Shown: positions 1 to 5,746 of the stretch, in pieces
How positions within the stretch are numbered: the first letter of the stretch is position 1
Layout: every line of letters starts with the position of its first letter
Source: an uncultured Burkholderiaceae bacterium
Lineage (GTDB): Bacteria > Pseudomonadota > Gammaproteobacteria > Burkholderiales > Burkholderiaceae
Assembly: GCA_937871985.1 (NCBI GenBank)
Contig: CALMPB010000322.1
Location: 1 to 5,746, forward strand
Reading direction: 5' to 3'
Length of the DNA: 5,746 nt
The notes under the pieces: model-generated
Database searches by the model: none
Told to the model about the DNA's origin: nothing
Seen by the model: only the letters and a program-made list of their open reading frames with translations
Program-made: the position numbers and the translations under genes

Positions 1-1159
1 CGGGCGCCGCGCCGCCTTCGGGCCTGCCGGACGAGGGGGAGCCGGCGCTGTCGGAGGCGCCGCCGGCCGCGTCGCTGACGGTTTGCCCGATGCCCGCCGC
101 GCCGTCGATGACGGCGTTTTTGGCGGCTTCGCCCTGGGACTGCAAGGCAAGGTTCAGGTTCTTGACGTTCTGCTCCAGCTGCGACACGCGGCCTTGCGCG
201 TCTTCGAGGTTCTTGCCGGCGGCGGCACGCTCGTCGGCGGCTTTGTCGGAGGACGACGAGCCGGACAGCACGACTTTATCGCCGGCCCGATCCGGGGACG
301 AGCCGGATTCAGTTGGCGACGCGGCGGAAATCTGGCCTCGGGAAGCCGAGCCGCCCGCCGCCGCGCTTCCCTTGCGGGCCGCAACGCCCTGGCGGTAGGC
401 GTCGAATTCCTGAGCCTGGCGTTCGAACAGCCGGCGCGCTTCTTTGTCGGAAATGGCCGACAGTTCGGCCGAATCGGGCATTTGAAGCGTGGATCCCGCC
501 TTGACCAGGTTGATATTGCCATGGATGAAGGCCTGGGGATTGGCCTTTTGCAAGGCGATCATCATTTGATAGACGCTGATGCCCGGCACCGCGTGGCGGC
601 GTGCAATCGAAAACAGCGTATCGCCGCGGCGAACGCGAATGCCCTGACTGGAGGCGGACTGGGCCATGCCCGCCTGCCCAGGGCCGGCATGGCCACCACC
701 GGCCGCCGACGAAGAACTTACACCGGCTCTTACCGGCGCCAATACGCTTACCTGATACTGCTGCCGCCCGCTGGCCGTTTGCACTTCGAGCAGCAAATCG
801 GCCACCGGGCCGCCAAGCGGCTGGCTGGAGCTGATTTGCAGGCTTTTTACGTTGGCGCGGGCGCCATCGACCAGGCGAAACTCGAGCGTCGCGGGATCGA
901 CCGGCGGAATGAGCCCAGCCTGCTTCCAGGCCGATAACGGCGCGGCGCTGACGTGGAACGATTGCTGCTCGGCGGGACTCAAGCCGCTGACCTGCACCGC
1001 GATGCGCAGCGGCTGGTTTTGCTGGGAGACGATGCGGGCGTGGCCCAACTGCGCTGCGTAACTCGTTGAACACATGGCCAGGACGACCGAAAAAGCAAGA
1101 ACCAGGGGCTTGGTTCGGGGGAAAAACGTGTTCGCGGCTACGCAACGTGTTTTCTGCAT
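1..1159 (-). CDS. fimV: FimV-type LysM envelope protein, N-terminal 386 residues (cut by window edge)
   Basis: The frame starts with ATG at 1159 and stays open to the left edge, so the C-terminus is missing. Residues 1-35 look like a Sec signal peptide: a basic start (K3, R5, R15, K17), a hydrophobic core at about 19-30 and a likely cut after SYA (35), leaving AQLGHARIV. That fits the short conserved region that opens mature FimV (about 36-60, with NQPLR at 48-52). A LysM domain lies at about 174-228 (IRVRRGDTLFSIA, then ANPQAFIHGNINLVKAG), with the form typical of FimV/HubP proteins. A Ser/Gly/Ala-rich linker follows, with charged, probably coiled-coil stretches at about 237-262 and 305-345. 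In Pseudomonas, FimV binds peptidoglycan and supports polar type IV pilus assembly and twitching. Whether this bacterium makes such pili cannot be told here. The gene begins 2 nt after asd and is probably cotranscribed with it; the best Shine-Dalgarno-like match (GGGTGA) is weak and lies inside the end of asd. The FimV family call is firm; the exact role is inference. Confidence 0.9.
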   Translation of the reverse strand, partial: MQKTRCVAANTFFPRTKPLVLAFSVVLAMCSTSYAAQLGHARIVSQQNQPLRIAVQVSGLSPAEQQSFHVSAAPLSAWKQAGLIPPVDPATLEFRLVDGARANVKSLQISSSQPLGGPVADLLLEVQTASGRQQYQVSVLAPVRAGVSSSSAAGGGHAGPGQAGMAQSASSQGIRVRRGDTLFSIARRHAVPGISVYQMMIALQKANPQAFIHGNINLVKAGSTLQMPDSAELSAISDKEARRLFERQAQEFDAYRQGVAARKGSAAAGGSASRGQISAASPTESGSSPDRAGDKVVLSGSSSSDKAADERAAAGKNLEDAQGRVSQLEQNVKNLNLALQSQGEAAKNAVIDGAAGIGQTVSDAAGGASDSAGSPSSGRPEGGAAP

Positions 1160-1161
1160 TG

Positions 1162-2292
1162 TCAGAGTTCACCCAAAGTGATGCGCAGCATGCGGCGCAA
1201 AGGTTCGGCGGCGCCCCAAAGCAATTGATCGCCGACGGTAAAGGCGCTGAGGTATTCCGGCCCCATGGACATTTTGCGCAAGCGCCCCACGGGAATGTCC
1301 AGCGTACCGGTGACGGCCACCGGCGTCAATGCCTGCATGGTCGCATCGCGCTCGTTGGGAATGACCTTGGCCCATTTGGAGCCTTCGCGCAGCATATCGT
1401 TGATTTCATCGAGAGGCACGTCGCGCTTGAGCTTGATGGTCAGCGCCTGGCTGTGGCAGCGCATGGCGCCGATGCGCACGCAAAGGCCGTCGATGGGCGT
1501 GGGAGCGGTGCCGAAGGCTTCGCCCCGGCCCAGGATTTTGTTGGTTTCGGCCTCGGCCTTCCATTCTTCGCGCGACACGCCGTTGCCCAGGTCTTTGTCG
1601 ATCCAGGGAATCAGGCTGCCGGCCAGCGGAACGCCGAAATGGTCGCGCGGAAGGCTTTCGAGCTTTTGCGTGGCCAATACGCCGCGATCGATTTCCAAAA
1701 TGGCGGAAGCCGGATCGTCAAGCAGGGATTTGACCGATACGTTGAGCAGGCCGAACTGGGTAAGCAGCTCGCGCATGTGCTGGGCGCCGCCGCCCGACGC
1801 CGCCTGGTAGGTCATGCTGGTCATCCACTCGACCAGGTCGTTGTTGAACAGGCCCGACAGGCCCATGAGCATGCAGCTTACCGTGCAGTTGCCGCCGATG
1901 AAGTTCTTGACGCCGCGTCCGAGCGCCGCATCGATGACGGGACGATTGACGGGATCGAGCACGATGATGGCATCGTCGGCCATGCGCAAGGTGCTGGCCG
2001 CATCGATCCAGATGCCGGTCCAGCCGGCCGCGCGCAGCTTGGGATAGACCTGGGTGGTGTAGTCACCGCCCTGGGCGGTGACGATGATGGGCAGCTTTTT
2101 CAGGGTTTCGATGTCGTAGGCGTCTTGCAAAGGCCCCGCGCCCTCGGCCCAGGCCGGTGCTTTACCGCCGGAATTGCTGGTCGAGAAGAACACCGGTTCG
2201 AACAGGGAGAAATCGTTTTCGTCGCGCATGCGCTGCATGAGGACCGAACCCACCATGCCGCGCCAGCCGACCAGACCTACTGCTTGGCTCAT
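1162..2292 (-). CDS. asd: Aspartate-semialdehyde dehydrogenase (Gram-negative type)
   Basis: This cytoplasmic enzyme reduces L-aspartyl-4-phosphate with NADPH to aspartate semialdehyde, the branch point to lysine/diaminopimelate, threonine and methionine. The protein has 376 residues; the E. coli enzyme has 367. The N-terminal Rossmann region shows [11 protein letters not shown] (6-16). The catalytic cysteine is C136 in GGNCTVSC. Q163 lies in [10 protein letters not shown] (161-170), and the substrate arginine R273 and catalytic histidine H280 sit in [11 protein letters not shown]. The spacing of these residues matches the E. coli enzyme (C135, Q162, R267, H274). The ATG at 2292 places the nucleotide-binding motif at the usual distance from the N-terminus; only a weak AAGTGA precedes it. 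The 143-nt gap from leuB holds palindromes and a possible promoter, so asd may be transcribed both from leuC and on its own. Its TGA stop lies 2 nt before fimV. The gene looks intact and is probably essential because diaminopimelate is needed for peptidoglycan. Confidence 0.98.
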   Translation of the reverse strand: MSQAVGLVGWRGMVGSVLMQRMRDENDFSLFEPVFFSTSNSGGKAPAWAEGAGPLQDAYDIETLKKLPIIVTAQGGDYTTQVYPKLRAAGWTGIWIDAASTLRMADDAIIVLDPVNRPVIDAALGRGVKNFIGGNCTVSCMLMGLSGLFNNDLVEWMTSMTYQAASGGGAQHMRELLTQFGLLNVSVKSLLDDPASAILEIDRGVLATQKLESLPRDHFGVPLAGSLIPWIDKDLGNGVSREEWKAEAETNKILGRGEAFGTAPTPIDGLCVRIGAMRCHSQALTIKLKRDVPLDEINDMLREGSKWAKVIPNERDATMQALTPVAVTGTLDIPVGRLRKMSMGPEYLSAFTVGDQLLWGAAEPLRRMLRITLGEL

Positions 2293-2328
2293 GTTGCTGT
2301 CACTTAAAAAATAGGGAAATCAGGCGTC

Positions 2329-2358
2329 GCTGCATTACCAGGATCCTGGTAATGCAGC
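2329..2358. repeat. Perfect 30-bp palindrome in the leuB-asd intergenic region
   Basis: The half-site GCTGCATTACCAGGA is followed at once by its exact reverse complement, giving 15 + 15 matching bases with no spacer and a GGATCC centre. In RNA it would fold into a stem of about 13 bp with a GATC loop. Reading in the direction of asd, the nearest T-run (complement of 2306-2311) is 17 nt beyond the stem, so it is not a standard intrinsic terminator for leuB. In the plus direction only TTTAAT follows. It lies 34 nt upstream of the asd start and just downstream of a weak possible -10 element, so an operator or a 5'-leader hairpin is possible. A copy of a dispersed palindromic repeat is the main alternative. 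The palindrome itself is certain; the role is unknown. Confidence 0.9.
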
Positions 2359-2359
2359 T

Positions 2360-2388
2360 TTAATACCATTAACAAATCACGCTGGGAA
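2360..2388 (-). promoter_or_regulatory. Weak candidate promoter for asd
   Basis: On the minus strand, TTCCCA (4/6 match to TTGACA) is separated by 17 nt from TATTAA (4/6 match to TATAAT), and TATTAA is preceded by TGG, the layout of an extended -10 element. The predicted transcription start falls within the 30-bp palindrome at 2329-2358. AT-rich DNA gives such matches by chance, so this is only a suggestion that asd-fimV may have its own promoter besides read-through from the leu genes. Confidence 0.25.
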
Positions 2389-2392
2389 TCAG

Positions 2393-2420
2393 CCGTTAAT
2401 CAGGGTTAACAGATTAACGG
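2393..2420. repeat. Inverted repeat, 9-bp arms around GTTAAC, downstream of leuB
   Basis: The arm CCGTTAATC (2393-2401) and its exact complement GATTAACGG (2412-2420) flank a 10-nt loop that contains the palindromic hexamer GTTAAC (2405-2410). It starts 15 nt after the leuB stop. No T-run follows the stem on the minus strand (CTGATTCCC comes next), so it is a poor intrinsic terminator. It could be a 3' stem-loop of the leuCDB message or a protein-binding site. Four hexamers of the form RTTAAY lie in this stretch (2368, 2395, 2405, 2413), which fits a binding-site cluster, although AT-rich spacer DNA can produce this by chance. Confidence 0.6.
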
Positions 2421-2435
2421 GCTCAAGGTAATTTG

Positions 2436-3512
2436 TTATTTTAGCGCCTTCAGGACGGCATCGCCCATTTCCGACGTCGAAACCCGGTTCATGCCGGCCT
2501 CGAAGATGTCGGCGGTGCGCAAACCCTGGCTCAGCACCACCTGCACCGCGGCCTCGATCCGATCCGCCTGGGCCGCTTCGCCAAGCGAATAGCGCAGCAG
2601 CATGGCGGCGGAAAGTATGGTCGCCAGAGGGTTGGCGACGTTCTTGCCGGCGATATCGGGGGCCGACCCGTGGCTGGGTTCGTAAAGGCCCTGGTTCGAG
2701 GCATTGAGCGAGGCCGACGGCAGCATGCCGATGGAGCCCGTCAGCATGGACGCTTCGTCGGACAGAATGTCGCCGAACAGGTTGCCGGTGACGATGACGT
2801 CGAACTCCTTGGGCGCGCGCACGAGCTGCATGGCGGCGTTGTCGACATACATATGGCTTAGCGCCACGTCGGGGTATTCGCGCGCCACGTCGATGACGGT
2901 ATCGCGCCAGAACTGGGAGGTTTCGAGCACATTGGCCTTGTCCACGCTGCAAAGCTTCTTGCTGCGCTTCCGAGCCGCCTGGAACGCCACATGCGCAATA
3001 CGGCGCACTTCGGATTCGGCGTAATGCATGGTATCGAAGCCCTGGCGCTCGCCCTTGAAGGGGCCGTCGGCGACTTCGCGCACGCCACGCGGCTGGCCGA
3101 AATAGATATCGCCGGTCAGTTCGCGGACGATAAGAATGTCCAGGCCAGCCACCACCTCGGGCTTGAGCGACGAGGCATTGGCCAGTTCGGCATACAGGAT
3201 GGCGGGCCGCAGATTGGCGAACAGGCCCAGCGCGCGGCGCAGGCCCAGAATGGCCTGCTCGGGGCGCAGTTCGCGCGCCAGCGAATCGTATTTCCAGTCG
3301 CCCACGGCGCCGAACAAAATGGCGGCCGATTCCTTGGCCAGGTTCAGCGTGGAAGGAGGCAAGGGATGGCCGTGCTTGTCGTAGGCCGCGCCGCCGACAG
3401 GCTCGGTATGTAGTTCAAGGTCCAGGCCCAGCGCGCTTAGAACGCGCACGGCCTGTTCCGTGATTTCAGGACCGATTCCGTCGCCGGGCAGTACTGCGAT
3501 TTTGTGTGTCAT
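2436..3512 (-). CDS. leuB: 3-isopropylmalate dehydrogenase
   Basis: LeuB oxidises and decarboxylates (2R,3S)-3-isopropylmalate with NAD+ to 2-oxoisocaproate, the third step specific to leucine synthesis, in the cytoplasm. The 358-residue length is usual for the family. Visible signatures are GDGIGPE (10-16), the substrate arginines R92, R102 and R130 (the last in [10 protein letters not shown]), the catalytic pair Y137 and K192 (SVDKANVL), the metal-binding aspartates D224, D248 and D252 (the last two in [12 protein letters not shown]), and the NAD-binding loop [15 protein letters not shown] (281-295). The spacing of these residues agrees with the Thermus enzyme, and the absence of isocitrate-specific features supports LeuB over isocitrate dehydrogenase. 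The ATG at 3512 lies 8 nt after the leuD stop. Its Shine-Dalgarno sequence AGGAAG overlaps that TAG stop and sits 4 nt from the ATG, so translation is probably coupled. It is the last gene of the leuCDB group and looks intact. Confidence 0.98.
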   Translation of the reverse strand: MTHKIAVLPGDGIGPEITEQAVRVLSALGLDLELHTEPVGGAAYDKHGHPLPPSTLNLAKESAAILFGAVGDWKYDSLARELRPEQAILGLRRALGLFANLRPAILYAELANASSLKPEVVAGLDILIVRELTGDIYFGQPRGVREVADGPFKGERQGFDTMHYAESEVRRIAHVAFQAARKRSKKLCSVDKANVLETSQFWRDTVIDVAREYPDVALSHMYVDNAAMQLVRAPKEFDVIVTGNLFGDILSDEASMLTGSIGMLPSASLNASNQGLYEPSHGSAPDIAGKNVANPLATILSAAMLLRYSLGEAAQADRIEAAVQVVLSQGLRTADIFEAGMNRVSTSEMGDAVLKALK

Positions 3513-3516
3513 TGTT

Positions 3517-3523
3517 CTTCCTA
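3517..3523 (-). promoter_or_regulatory. leuB ribosome binding site overlapping the leuD stop
   Basis: On the minus strand TAGGAAG contains both the leuD TAG stop and the AGGAAG Shine-Dalgarno sequence of leuB, 4 nt before the leuB ATG. A ribosome finishing leuD is thus placed directly on the leuB start. The same heptamer is used at the leuC-leuD junction. Confidence 0.75.
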
Positions 3524-4171
3524 TGCAATGGGGCGTGATTCAAGCCAGGGGTGACGGGCCAGCCGTTCTGCCTCGAAAGCGCGAATCTTATCCGCTTTCT
3601 GCAAGGTCAGGCCGATGTCGTCAAGGCCGTTCAACAGACAGCGCTTGCGGAACGGCTCGATATCGAAGGCCAGTTCGCGCCCGTCTTCGGTGATCACGAC
3701 CTGCCTTTCCAGGTCGATGCGCAGCTTGTAGCCCACGAACGCCCGCACTTCGTCGAACAGGCGGGCCACCTGCAGCTCCGGCAGCACGATGGGCAACAGG
3801 CCGTTCTTGAAACTGTTGTTGAAGAAGATGTCGGCGTACGACGGCGCAATGATCGCCCGGAAACCGTACTGATCCAATGCCCAGGGCGCGTGTTCGCGGC
3901 TGGAGCCGCAGCCGAAGTTCTTGCGGGCCAGCAGGATGGACGCACCTTGGTAGCGGGGCTGGTTCAGCACGAAGTCGGGATTGAGTGGGCGTTTGGAGTT
4001 ATCCATGCCCGGCTCGCCGTGATCCAGATAGCGCAATTCGTCGAACAGATTGGGGCCGAAACCCGTGCGCTTGATGGACTTCAGGAATTGCTTGGGGATG
4101 ATGAGGTCGGTGTCGACGTTTTCACGGTCGAGCGGCGCTACCAGGCCGTGATGGGTGGTAAAGGCTTGCAT
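3521..4171 (-). CDS. leuD: 3-isopropylmalate dehydratase, small subunit
   Basis: LeuD is the swivel-domain subunit of isopropylmalate isomerase. It pairs with LeuC to interconvert 2- and 3-isopropylmalate through 2-isopropylmaleate. The protein has 216 residues; the E. coli subunit has about 201, and somewhat longer versions are common in betaproteobacteria. Visible features are the N-terminal [19 protein letters not shown] (13-31), where the DTD and the basic residues that follow are typical of the family, and the substrate-recognition motif [15 protein letters not shown] (85-99) of the aconitase swivel domain. The [16 protein letters not shown] segment downstream is also characteristic. The ATG at 4171 follows the leuC stop by 9 nt, with AGGAAG overlapping that stop. 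No sequence feature suggests citraconate or homoaconitate specificity, and the leuC and leuB neighbours support the leucine pathway. The gene looks intact. Confidence 0.98.
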   Translation of the reverse strand: MQAFTTHHGLVAPLDRENVDTDLIIPKQFLKSIKRTGFGPNLFDELRYLDHGEPGMDNSKRPLNPDFVLNQPRYQGASILLARKNFGCGSSREHAPWALDQYGFRAIIAPSYADIFFNNSFKNGLLPIVLPELQVARLFDEVRAFVGYKLRIDLERQVVITEDGRELAFDIEPFRKRCLLNGLDDIGLTLQKADKIRAFEAERLARHPWLESRPIA

Positions 4172-4176
4172 GATGG

Positions 4177-4183
4177 CTTCCTA
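4177..4183 (-). promoter_or_regulatory. leuD ribosome binding site overlapping the leuC stop
   Basis: TAGGAAG on the minus strand holds the leuC TAG stop and the AGGAAG Shine-Dalgarno sequence of leuD, 5 nt before the leuD ATG. This fits coupled translation of the two subunits, which assemble into one enzyme. Confidence 0.75.
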
Positions 4184-5584
4184 TCGAAAATTTCGTACGT
4201 CAACAAAGTGGCCCGCGACGGCAGCCGCGGCCGCCATGGCCGGGCTGACCAAGTGGGTGCGTCCACCCTGCCCCTGGCGGCCTTCGAAGTTGCGGTTCGA
4301 GGTCGATGCGCAGCGTTCGCCGGGCTCCAGGCGGTCGGCGTTCATGGCCAGGCACATCGAACAGCCCGGTTCGCGCCACTCGAAGCCGGCTTCCAGGAAT
4401 ATCTTGTCCAGCCCTTCCTTTTCGGCCTGCAGCTTGACCAGGCCGGAGCCGGGCACCACCATGGCCTGCTTGACCGAAGAGGCCACTCGCTTGCCGCGCG
4501 CCACGGCGGCCGCCGCGCGCAGATCCTCGATGCGCGCATTGGTGCAGGAACCAATGAATACGCGGTCGACCTTGATGTCGGTAAGCGGGGTGTTGGGTTT
4601 CAAGCCCATGTATTCGAGCGCGCGCTCCATGCCGCTGCGCCGCACGTCGTCCTTTTCCTTGTCGGGATCGGGCACCCGCGCATCGACGGGCAGCACCATT
4701 TCGGGCGACGTGCCCCACGACACCTGCGGCGTGATCTGGCGCGCATCGATCTCGACCACGCGATCGAACGCGGCGCCTTCGTCGGAATGCAGCGTGCTCC
4801 AGTATTGGACCGCCTGATCCCACAAGGCCCCCGTGGGCGCATAAGGACGGCCACGAAAATAATCGATGGTCTTCTGGTCGACGGCCACCATGCCGGAACG
4901 GGCGCCCGCCTCGATCGCCATATTGCAGACCGTCATACGCCCTTCCACCGACAAGGCGCGCATCGTGCTGCCGCCGAACTCGATGGCGTAGCCCGTGCCG
5001 CCGGCCGTGCCGATCTTGCCGATGACGTAGAGAACCAGGTCTTTGGCGGTACAGCCCACGGGCAGTTCGCCTTCGACGCGGACCAGCATGTTCTTGTTCT
5101 TCTTCATGAGCAGCGTCTGGGTCGCCAATACGTGCTCGACTTCGGACGTGCCGATGCCGAATGCCAGGGCGCCCACGGCGCCGTGCGTGCTGGTGTGGGA
5201 GTCGCCGCAAACGACGGTCATGCCCGGCAATGTGGCGCCCTGCTCAGGCCCGATGATGTGCACGATGCCCTGGCGCCGGTCGTTCATGCGGAATTCGGTC
5301 AGGCCGTATTTTTCACAGTTTTCGTCCAACGTGTCGACCTGAAGGCGCGAGATGGGATCCTGGATGCCTTCGCTGCGCGCGGTCGTCGGGACGTTGTGGT
5401 CGGCAACCGCCAGGTTGGCGCTGACGCGCCACGGCTTGCGCCCGGCCAGGGTCAGGCCCTCGAAGGCCTGGGGGCTGGTCACTTCGTGCAGAAGTTGACG
5501 ATCGATGTAGATCAAACACGTGCCGTCGGACTCTTGGTCCACTACGTGCGCGCTCCATAATTTATCGTACAGGGTCTGGGCCAT
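4181..5584 (-). CDS. leuC: 3-isopropylmalate dehydratase, large subunit
   Basis: LeuC is the [4Fe-4S]-cluster subunit of isopropylmalate isomerase and acts with LeuD in the second leucine-specific step. From the ATG at 5584 the protein has 467 residues, against 466 in E. coli, and begins [15 protein letters not shown], which matches the family's usual N-terminus. An upstream in-frame GTG at 5632 would add 16 residues, but it lies inside a stem-loop and has no ribosome binding site, so I rejected it. The chosen ATG has AAGAG 9 nt upstream. Visible motifs are DHNVPT (62-67), [25 protein letters not shown] (127-151, the aconitase family signature) and the three cluster ligands C347 ([15 protein letters not shown]), C408 and C411 (PGCSMC). 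The C-terminal stretch ending [19 protein letters not shown] (430-448) is strongly conserved. It is the first gene of leuC-leuD-leuB and is probably transcribed from the promoter at 5645-5672. The gene is intact. Confidence 0.98.
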   Translation of the reverse strand: MAQTLYDKLWSAHVVDQESDGTCLIYIDRQLLHEVTSPQAFEGLTLAGRKPWRVSANLAVADHNVPTTARSEGIQDPISRLQVDTLDENCEKYGLTEFRMNDRRQGIVHIIGPEQGATLPGMTVVCGDSHTSTHGAVGALAFGIGTSEVEHVLATQTLLMKKNKNMLVRVEGELPVGCTAKDLVLYVIGKIGTAGGTGYAIEFGGSTMRALSVEGRMTVCNMAIEAGARSGMVAVDQKTIDYFRGRPYAPTGALWDQAVQYWSTLHSDEGAAFDRVVEIDARQITPQVSWGTSPEMVLPVDARVPDPDKEKDDVRRSGMERALEYMGLKPNTPLTDIKVDRVFIGSCTNARIEDLRAAAAVARGKRVASSVKQAMVVPGSGLVKLQAEKEGLDKIFLEAGFEWREPGCSMCLAMNADRLEPGERCASTSNRNFEGRQGQGGRTHLVSPAMAAAAAVAGHFVDVRNFR

Positions 5585-5614
5585 GGCTAAGTGCTCTTGA
5601 AAGTTCTGAATGGA

Positions 5615-5641
5615 AAAGCCGGTGGTCGCCACCGGTTTTTT
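5615..5641. terminator. Terminator-like GC stem-loop in the leuC leader
   Basis: The arms CCGGTGG (5619-5625) and CCACCGG (5629-5635) enclose a 3-nt loop. On the plus strand six T residues follow (5636-5641), a good intrinsic-terminator shape, but no plus-strand gene lies upstream to be terminated. On the minus strand the stem is followed by C and then TTTT (5617-5614), a weaker terminator shape. The predicted start of the leuC transcript falls in the A-run just before the stem, so the hairpin would sit at the extreme 5' end of the leu mRNA. It could act as an attenuator, as a stabilising 5' hairpin, or to stop antisense transcription. The structure is clear; the function is inference. Confidence 0.55.
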
Positions 5642-5644
5642 ACT

Positions 5645-5672
5645 ATTATGCCAGTCTCGGAACCTAGTACAA
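5645..5672 (-). promoter_or_regulatory. Candidate sigma70-type promoter of leuCDB
   Basis: On the minus strand TTGTAC (5672-5667, 5 of 6 bases of TTGACA) is followed after 16 nt by CATAAT (5650-5645, 5 of 6 bases of TATAAT). The predicted start lies near 5638, about 54 nt before the leuC ATG. This is the best promoter match seen in the window, and its position upstream of the first leu gene is right. The -35 hexamer is part of a repeated 9-mer, so a regulator bound there could block or aid polymerase. Confidence 0.6.
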
Positions 5673-5695
5673 GAAGACTTTTTATACTAGTACAA
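5664..5695 (-). repeat. Two direct copies of TTGTACTAG, 23 bp apart
   Basis: On the minus strand TTGTACTAG occurs at 5695-5687 and again at 5672-5664, an offset of 23 bp or about two helical turns. The promoter-proximal copy contains the candidate -35 element of leuCDB. The distal copy extends into the palindrome TACTAGTA. Paired sites on one DNA face around a -35 box are typical of operator arrangements. I do not know which protein would bind. GTACTAG resembles a half-site of the enterobacterial TrpR operator, but I have no reason to expect TrpR here. Confidence 0.6.
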
Positions 5696-5746
5696 CGAGT
5701 GCTATCCTGAGCTGAGCATCCCTTTTACCCTCGGCGGAAGCGGCCA
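5673..5746 (-). other. Noncoding DNA upstream of the leuC promoter
   Basis: I see no gene that can be supported here. One minus-strand frame is open from the window edge (5744) to a TAA at 5684-5682 and ends in the residues IALVVLV, but it shows no start codon inside the window and its last codons overlap the repeated 9-mer. It could be the tail of an upstream gene, a leader peptide, or chance. Confidence 0.4.

Noticed and set aside
83..937. Plus-strand open frame of 284 codons opposite fimV
   Set aside because: It is antisense to the fimV frame, with Gly/Ala/Arg-rich composition and no motif.
309..1172. Minus-strand frame of 287 codons overlapping fimV in another phase
   Set aside because: The true frame starts at 1159 and gives a signal peptide plus a LysM domain. 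This other frame gives Arg/Pro-rich sequence with no domain and is out of phase.
1066..2307. Plus-strand open frame of 413 codons opposite asd
   Set aside because: It is antisense to asd, whose catalytic residues are all present. Its product shows no family motif and is the same kind of GC-rich shadow.
2306..2358. Intrinsic terminator for leuB formed by the 30-bp palindrome and the downstream T-run
   Set aside because: The T-run on the minus strand is 17 nt beyond the stem, too far for a standard intrinsic terminator.
3551..5560. Plus-strand open frame of 669 codons opposite leuC and leuD
   Set aside because: It lies fully antisense to two clear enzyme genes. Its translation is rich in Ala, Gly, His and Arg with no recognisable domain, as expected from a GC-rich reverse frame, and it spans the leuC-leuD junction.
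5585..5632. N-terminal extension of LeuC from a GTG at 5632
   Set aside because: The start would lie inside the stem-loop with no ribosome binding site. The 16 extra residues are absent from the usual LeuC N-terminus, while the ATG at 5584 matches it.
5713..5730. Five-codon minus-strand ORF (MLSSG) as a leucine leader peptide
   Set aside because: It has a single Leu codon, no properly spaced ribosome binding site, and lies upstream of the best promoter.

Overview
The window is GC-rich and has the gene order and protein features of a betaproteobacterium of the order Burkholderiales. An Alcaligenaceae member (Bordetella/Achromobacter-like) is my best guess, inferred from the leuC-leuD-leuB-asd-fimV order and the protein style. 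I cannot name a genus from the sequence alone. Every supported gene is on the minus strand, so transcription runs from high to low coordinates. The long plus-strand open frames are antisense shadows.

Layout in the direction of transcription. Positions 5746-5585 are noncoding upstream DNA. They hold a repeated 9-mer (TTGTACTAG), a good candidate sigma70-type promoter and a GC-rich stem-loop in the leader. leuC (5584-4181), leuD (4171-3521) and leuB (3512-2436) follow, separated by only 8-9 nt. They encode both isopropylmalate isomerase subunits and 3-isopropylmalate dehydrogenase, and form one transcription unit for the middle steps of leucine synthesis. A 143-nt intergenic region (2435-2293) carries a perfect 30-bp palindrome, a second inverted repeat and a cluster of TTAA-centred hexamers. 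Next is asd (2292-1162, aspartate-semialdehyde dehydrogenase). Two nucleotides after its stop begins fimV (1159 to beyond the left edge), encoding the N-terminal 386 residues of a FimV-type LysM protein with a signal peptide.

Functionally, leuCD converts 2-isopropylmalate to 3-isopropylmalate and leuB oxidises it towards 2-oxoisocaproate. asd makes aspartate semialdehyde, the branch point to lysine/diaminopimelate, threonine, methionine and, through threonine, isoleucine. The unit therefore groups amino-acid biosynthesis with a peptidoglycan-binding envelope protein that is linked to polar assembly in other bacteria. leuA is not present.

The coding content is ordinary and intact, and I see no mobile element, CRISPR array, RNA gene or novel system. 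What deserves a second look is noncoding: the palindromes before asd, and the repeat, promoter and hairpin arrangement before leuC.
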